Assembly: GCA_017445585.1 (NCBI GenBank) | Contig: JAFSTX010000059.1 | Span: 1 to 64,000 of the forward strand | Direction: 5' to 3' | Source of the DNA: Lachnospiraceae bacterium | Lineage (GTDB): Bacteria > Bacillota > Clostridia > Lachnospirales > Lachnospiraceae | DNA: 64,000 nt | In this document: in pieces, positions 60,433 to 64,000 of the stretch | Layout of the letters: every line of letters starts with the position of its first letter | Position numbering within the stretch: the stretch's first letter is position 1 | Notes under the pieces: generated by a model | Told to the model about the DNA's origin: nothing | The model's database searches: none | Seen by the model: only the letters and a program-made list of their open reading frames with translations | Made by a program: the position numbers and the translations under genes

Positions 60433-62409
60433 TTATTCTTTTTCCGCTTTTATTTCCTTCAGCCCTTCGTCAAAAAAGCTGTGGTCCGGGAACCGGCGCA
60501 GATCCTCGAGACGGAAGGCGCACGGCCAGGCGGGCAGCCACTGTGACGGCCCGAAAGGATTGACGCCGTAGCGTCCCCAGCGTGTATGGAAGATAGCCTC
60601 ATCCTGCGCTCCGGCGGGGCGCAGACGCCCGTTGATATACAGAGTTCCGTCCGAGATGCACTGGCATGCCGCACACCAGAAAGCCGCGGCCCTCTCGCGC
60701 CACTGGCCGTTTCCTGTCAGCTCGGCCAGCCTAATAAATGACAGCACGTCCCTCAGCGCGTACTGATCGCAGCCCTGATGAGGCGTGGAAACGGACGTAA
60801 ATCCGAAGGTGTCTATCCCCATGCTTCCGAGCAGCGAATCCGCGGGGTATTTGACTGTGAAATGCACGATCCAGGTGCACAGATACCAGGCTATGCGCTC
60901 GGCAGCGTTCACGTATTTTCTTTCGCCGGTCATATCGTAGAGAGCGAGAGCAGAGCGGAGCAGAGGGCTGGCGGATTCCTTGTCTATGCTGTAGGAATCG
61001 AGCGCGCCTGCAGTGGTGAAACCATCCCTCTCGAGCGCGCCGTAATAGCAGCTAAAGGCTTTCCTGGCGCTTTCGCCGTATTTATCATCGCCTGTCTTTT
61101 CGCGGGCCAGCGTCATCGGGAGGATCAGGAAACATCCGATCGTGCCCGGCTTTACGAGAGTGTTGCCGTCATCGTCCCACGATTTGGCGTAGCACCCGTC
61201 CTCCGACTGGCGCTCCAACGCAAAATCACAGATATCCAGCGCGGCCCGGAGGTATTCGGGCTTTTCGATATCCGCTTTTTTGAGCAGATCATACGCTTCA
61301 AAATACATCTCCGCGCCGGTGCCGAGATTGCACGCGTCGTGACTGAGCAGGATCTGGCCGTCAGCCGCTCTGCGGAACTTTTTGCCTGCGCGGTTTTTGA
61401 ACGATTCGTAAGAGACCTCGCCGACCTCCCAGCGGTCGGGCTCGAAATCCGCAGGAAAAGGCAGATAACGCCACTCGTCGTAATCCACCTGTGAGGCGAT
61501 GTGCCCGGCGGGAAGCTTTGCAAAGCGCAGCCACGCGTCCAGTACCTCGATAGCGGTATCCAGCTTTTCCCTGTCACCGGTCTGAAGGTAATCGTATATG
61601 TATGCGTTAGCCATGGAGCCGTTCTGCCCGACCCAGCCCATTTCGTAGCGGTGCTCGGTCTTTTTATATGAGGTGGTGCCCAGATGCCACTGCGCGCCCT
61701 TGGTAAATCCGGCGAAGCCGTTTTTCTCGCGTTCAAAGAGATACCTGCAAAAAGCGATGGAAAGCCGGTATATCTCGTCGGAGCGCATAGGGGCCTTGAG
61801 CGGATGACCGTAGTGTCTCCACGCAAAGTCCAGCAGTGCGTCATAACGGAAGCGCCGCTCATCCGCGGGCCAGATAGCCACGATCGCTTCAAAATCACTC
61901 GCGGGCTCCATCGTGCCGGTAAAAGGCTCGCCCCAGAAATGACGCTGCAGCGTGCGCGGGCGTTCCTCCTCGGGGAATATCACGGTGTGCAGCTCGCCGT
62001 CTTCCACCCTGCAGAGAGAGCAGGCGGAGTTGGAATTGGCCTCAGCCATCAGCGCGGCGCTGATACGGGCATTCTCGCTGTAAGTACAGGACGGGATGGT
62101 AGTGCGGTGCCACGCCCAGCTCCAGGGCGTTCCGTCCTCGTCGCGGTCCCCGACGTACTCCGGGAAATTTCCCCAGCCGTTGCCGTTGTAGCTGATGCCG
62201 GGCACCATGGTAAAATCCGCGCCTTCCATCACAAGCATTTCCATCCGCATGTGGTCCGTGGGCGCGGCGGTGTGCCTGCGCCACCGCCATACGTTATTTT
62301 CTATCTCTTCAACGCTGTCGGAGGCGCCGCCCGCGGATTTCAGCAGCATGAGCAGCTTTCCGTCCTCATAGGCGCAAAGTCCGGTATTTTCTTTTTTCCA
62401 TTCGATCAT
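60433..62409 (-). CDS. Putative six-hairpin-type glycoside hydrolase
   Basis: The 658-residue protein has an N-terminal beta-sandwich-like part (1-210) and a helical region (about 215-600) with repeated helix-turn patterns: YRLSIAFCRYLFEREK, NGSMANAYIYDYLQTGDREK, EYLRAALDICDFALERQ, ALYDMTGERKYVNAAERIA. This matches (alpha/alpha)6 glycosidases. I cannot name the family. No signal peptide is visible. ATG 62409 lies after AAAGGGAAA. It is opposite in orientation to the GH28-like gene and shares the direction of the PocR regulator upstream, which may control it. Confidence 0.6.
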   Translation of the reverse strand: MIEWKKENTGLCAYEDGKLLMLLKSAGGASDSVEEIENNVWRWRRHTAAPTDHMRMEMLVMEGADFTMVPGISYNGNGWGNFPEYVGDRDEDGTPWSWAWHRTTIPSCTYSENARISAALMAEANSNSACSLCRVEDGELHTVIFPEEERPRTLQRHFWGEPFTGTMEPASDFEAIVAIWPADERRFRYDALLDFAWRHYGHPLKAPMRSDEIYRLSIAFCRYLFEREKNGFAGFTKGAQWHLGTTSYKKTEHRYEMGWVGQNGSMANAYIYDYLQTGDREKLDTAIEVLDAWLRFAKLPAGHIASQVDYDEWRYLPFPADFEPDRWEVGEVSYESFKNRAGKKFRRAADGQILLSHDACNLGTGAEMYFEAYDLLKKADIEKPEYLRAALDICDFALERQSEDGCYAKSWDDDGNTLVKPGTIGCFLILPMTLAREKTGDDKYGESARKAFSCYYGALERDGFTTAGALDSYSIDKESASPLLRSALALYDMTGERKYVNAAERIAWYLCTWIVHFTVKYPADSLLGSMGIDTFGFTSVSTPHQGCDQYALRDVLSFIRLAELTGNGQWRERAAAFWCAACQCISDGTLYINGRLRPAGAQDEAIFHTRWGRYGVNPFGPSQWLPAWPCAFRLEDLRRFPDHSFFDEGLKEIKAEKE

Positions 62410-62551
62410 CGCTTTTTCCCTTTCGATTTCGGCTCGGAGTATGGTCATATCCTGCTGCTGATATCGGCCGATCTCTGATCATATTCTATCACGGATGCCG
62501 GAACTGCGGACCACGCAGAATCCGAACTCAATGGTGCAAAATCCGCTCGTC

Positions 62552-63391
62552 TTACCGCTGCCCCTTTCTGAATCTGCCCGGCGTGACGCCGGTCTCCCGG
62601 GTGAAAACGGTGATAAAATAATTATAATCGGAGAAACCGCAGGAAGCTGCGACCTGCGCGATGCTCAGGCCGGGGTTTTCCCTGAGGAGCCTTTTTGCCT
62701 GCTCGATACGCATCGCGCGTATCTGATCGGCGATACCTCTGCCGTAGAGAGCGGCAGAGATCTTGTAGAGCTGCGAGCGTCCTATCCCCAGCTCGCTGCA
62801 GATGGAGTCTGCCGTCAGATGATCGGAGAGATGTGCCTCTATATATCCGGACAGCCGTGCCGCCAGTGCTTCGCTCCGGATATCCACGAGCCTTTCCAGG
62901 ATCACGTAATATGAGACCGCCCGTAGTATATGCATCGCCGAATTCACATATGCACGCGTCATCAGCGGACGCTCCAGGCATGCTGCGCGCAGCGCCTCCT
63001 GCGATACGGGAAGGTCCTTGCAGGAGGAGAGCACTGCCTGTGCGCCTGCCTCTGCATCGGAGTATTCCATTACATGGCCAAATAGTATATACCCGATGAG
63101 CACGTCCCGGGAAAAAAGCGGCAGAACCGCCTCGGTCAGCCCTGCGTGGCAGCGGTAGATGCGCAGAGCCTTCTGTCTGGCGGCATATTCGCAGGCCTTC
63201 CTGTCACAGTCGGCGCACGCTGCGCGCCCTTCGCTGCACGAGCGGATCAGCGAGCAGATCGGCGGCCTCTCTCCGGGATGCGAGATCAGTTCTTTTCTCT
63301 CGCTGTCAAATACCGTGATCCTTATCTTCGTTATCTCGTAGAAGTCCTGCAGCAGGCCGGACAGCTTCTCCAGATCAAATACGGAAACCAT
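62552..63391 (-). CDS. PocR-domain AraC-family transcriptional regulator
   Basis: The 279-residue cytoplasmic regulator has a PocR sensory domain (about residues 1-160) with VFDSERKELISHPGERPPIC and a cysteine-rich stretch CSEGRAACADCDRKACEYA near residue 50. The AraC DNA-binding domain spans 175-279 (LTADSICSELGIGRSQLYKI and AASCGFSDYNYFITVFTRET). PocR domains bind small hydrophobic or sugar-derived ligands. GGAGGAGG precedes ATG 63391; longer in-frame starts lack this site. It is divergent from the epimerase-like gene and shares a 134-base promoter region with it. Confidence 0.92.
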   Translation of the reverse strand: MVSVFDLEKLSGLLQDFYEITKIRITVFDSERKELISHPGERPPICSLIRSCSEGRAACADCDRKACEYAARQKALRIYRCHAGLTEAVLPLFSRDVLIGYILFGHVMEYSDAEAGAQAVLSSCKDLPVSQEALRAACLERPLMTRAYVNSAMHILRAVSYYVILERLVDIRSEALAARLSGYIEAHLSDHLTADSICSELGIGRSQLYKISAALYGRGIADQIRAMRIEQAKRLLRENPGLSIAQVAASCGFSDYNYFITVFTRETGVTPGRFRKGQR

Positions 63392-63525
63392 ATCGCCTCC
63401 TCCGTTAATCATTGAAATTGTAGCACGTCCGCGGACAAAATCAAAGTAAATAATACGTTTTTCCATATAAAAGACGATGGTTTATTCATATAATTAAATA
63501 TATCTTCAGGAAAGGCGGTGGATAT

Positions 63526-64000
63526 ATGACTGAAGCTGAAAAAAGAGGATATATCGGCAATCCTGCACAGCTCTTCGGAGTGCGCAGAGTGCTGCTGGAC
63601 GAGGGCAGAGCAGGCGGCTCGCATGTCATCGAGGTCAGGACTGCCGGCGGGCTGTCTCTGGACGTGCTCCCGGATGCCGGTCTGGATATCGGCCAGGCGT
63701 CGTTTCGCGGGATCAATATGTCCTGGATGAGTAAAAACGGCTATGATTCGCCGGCTGCCATCTCGCCATACGAGACGGAATTTGTGAATACTTTCCCGGG
63801 AGGTCTGCTCTATACCTGTGGACTTCGCAGCGCCGGCCCGGCGAACCGCGACGGAGACGAGTGGCATCCTCTGCACGGCAGATATCATTCTCTGCAGGGT
63901 GAGGAGGTCTGCGCGGAAGTTGCAGGAGATCGTATCGAGATCCGCGGCAAGGTCCGCGAGAGCGCTCTTTTCGGACATGTGCTGGAGCTGCGCAGAAGGA
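63526..64000 (+). CDS. Aldose 1-epimerase-like protein (DUF4432), truncated by window end
   Basis: The first 158 residues are visible. GLSLDVLPDAGLDIGQASFR near residue 44 and PLHGRYHSLQGEE near residue 118 match the galactose-mutarotase-like DUF4432 family, which catalyses or mimics sugar C1 epimerisation and often serves uronate or hexose operons. Start ATG 63526 is preceded by an AAGGCGGT site. The gene runs past 64000, so its full length is unknown. Confidence 0.85.
   Translation, partial: MTEAEKRGYIGNPAQLFGVRRVLLDEGRAGGSHVIEVRTAGGLSLDVLPDAGLDIGQASFRGINMSWMSKNGYDSPAAISPYETEFVNTFPGGLLYTCGLRSAGPANRDGDEWHPLHGRYHSLQGEEVCAEVAGDRIEIRGKVRESALFGHVLELRRR

Overview
The window looks like a chromosomal segment of an anaerobic, Gram-positive Clostridia species, most plausibly a Lachnospiraceae or related gut or rumen bacterium. 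The evidence is indirect: strong AGGAGG-type ribosome binding sites, a short-form HisG paired with HisZ, a TrpR-like YerC regulator at the head of the his operon, a desulfoferrodoxin, cell-wall-binding type 2 repeats, LplB/YtcP-type sugar permeases with YesL and AraC regulators, and many NPCBM-like modules on secreted proteins. There is no rRNA, tRNA, CRISPR array or intact transposase in the window.

Region 1 (1-14036) is core metabolism. A structured leader or repeat sits at the left edge, followed by gdhA, then a thirteen-function his operon (regulator-hisZ-G-D-C-B-H-A-F-IE-K, 2029-10450) with mostly overlapping or touching genes. It encodes every step from ATP plus PRPP to histidinol and on to histidine, including a PHP-type histidinol phosphatase. 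Then come desulfoferrodoxin, an amidohydrolase coupled to a small MGMT-like protein, a YbaK deacylase and a YitT membrane protein.

Region 2 (about 14100-24450) is an AT-richer accessory island full of broken genes: CorA, LysR, acyltransferase, tyrosine-recombinase and type III restriction fragments. Intact cargo is a GT2/DUF6020/GtrA surface-glycan set, a small HTH protein, a YhcG-type PDDEXK nuclease and an AbiE toxin-antitoxin pair. The right edge is a low-molecular-weight tyrosine phosphatase gene whose 5' end is duplicated upstream of AbiE, so the 2.2-kb AbiE block is bracketed by a 29-bp direct repeat. A further copy of the same leader lies 7 kb upstream. This reads as repeated insertion at one hotspot.

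Region 3 (24963-39040) encodes envelope proteins: a PH-domain membrane protein, a secreted metallophosphatase with three CWB2 repeats, an auxin-efflux-type carrier, an 816-residue NPCBM-like secreted protein, and a 1815-residue membrane-anchored protein with six NPCBM-like and five CnaB-like modules, one NPCBM-like module being nested inside a CnaB-like module.

Region 4 (39269-64000) is a polysaccharide or oligosaccharide utilisation locus: two ABC permeases and a lipoprotein binding protein without an ATPase, two exported ComEC-type metallo-beta-lactamase-fold proteins separated by a 43-codon small ORF, a membrane-bound AraC sensor, a deacetylase, a HpcH/HpaI aldolase, a D-2-hydroxyacid dehydrogenase, an aldo/keto reductase, another MBL hydrolase, YesL, GH3, a GH28-like beta-helix protein, a six-hairpin-like glycosidase, a PocR-AraC regulator and a truncated aldose-1-epimerase-like protein. 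The exported MBL proteins, the small ORF between them and the NPCBM-rich surface proteins are the parts least explained by known pathways.
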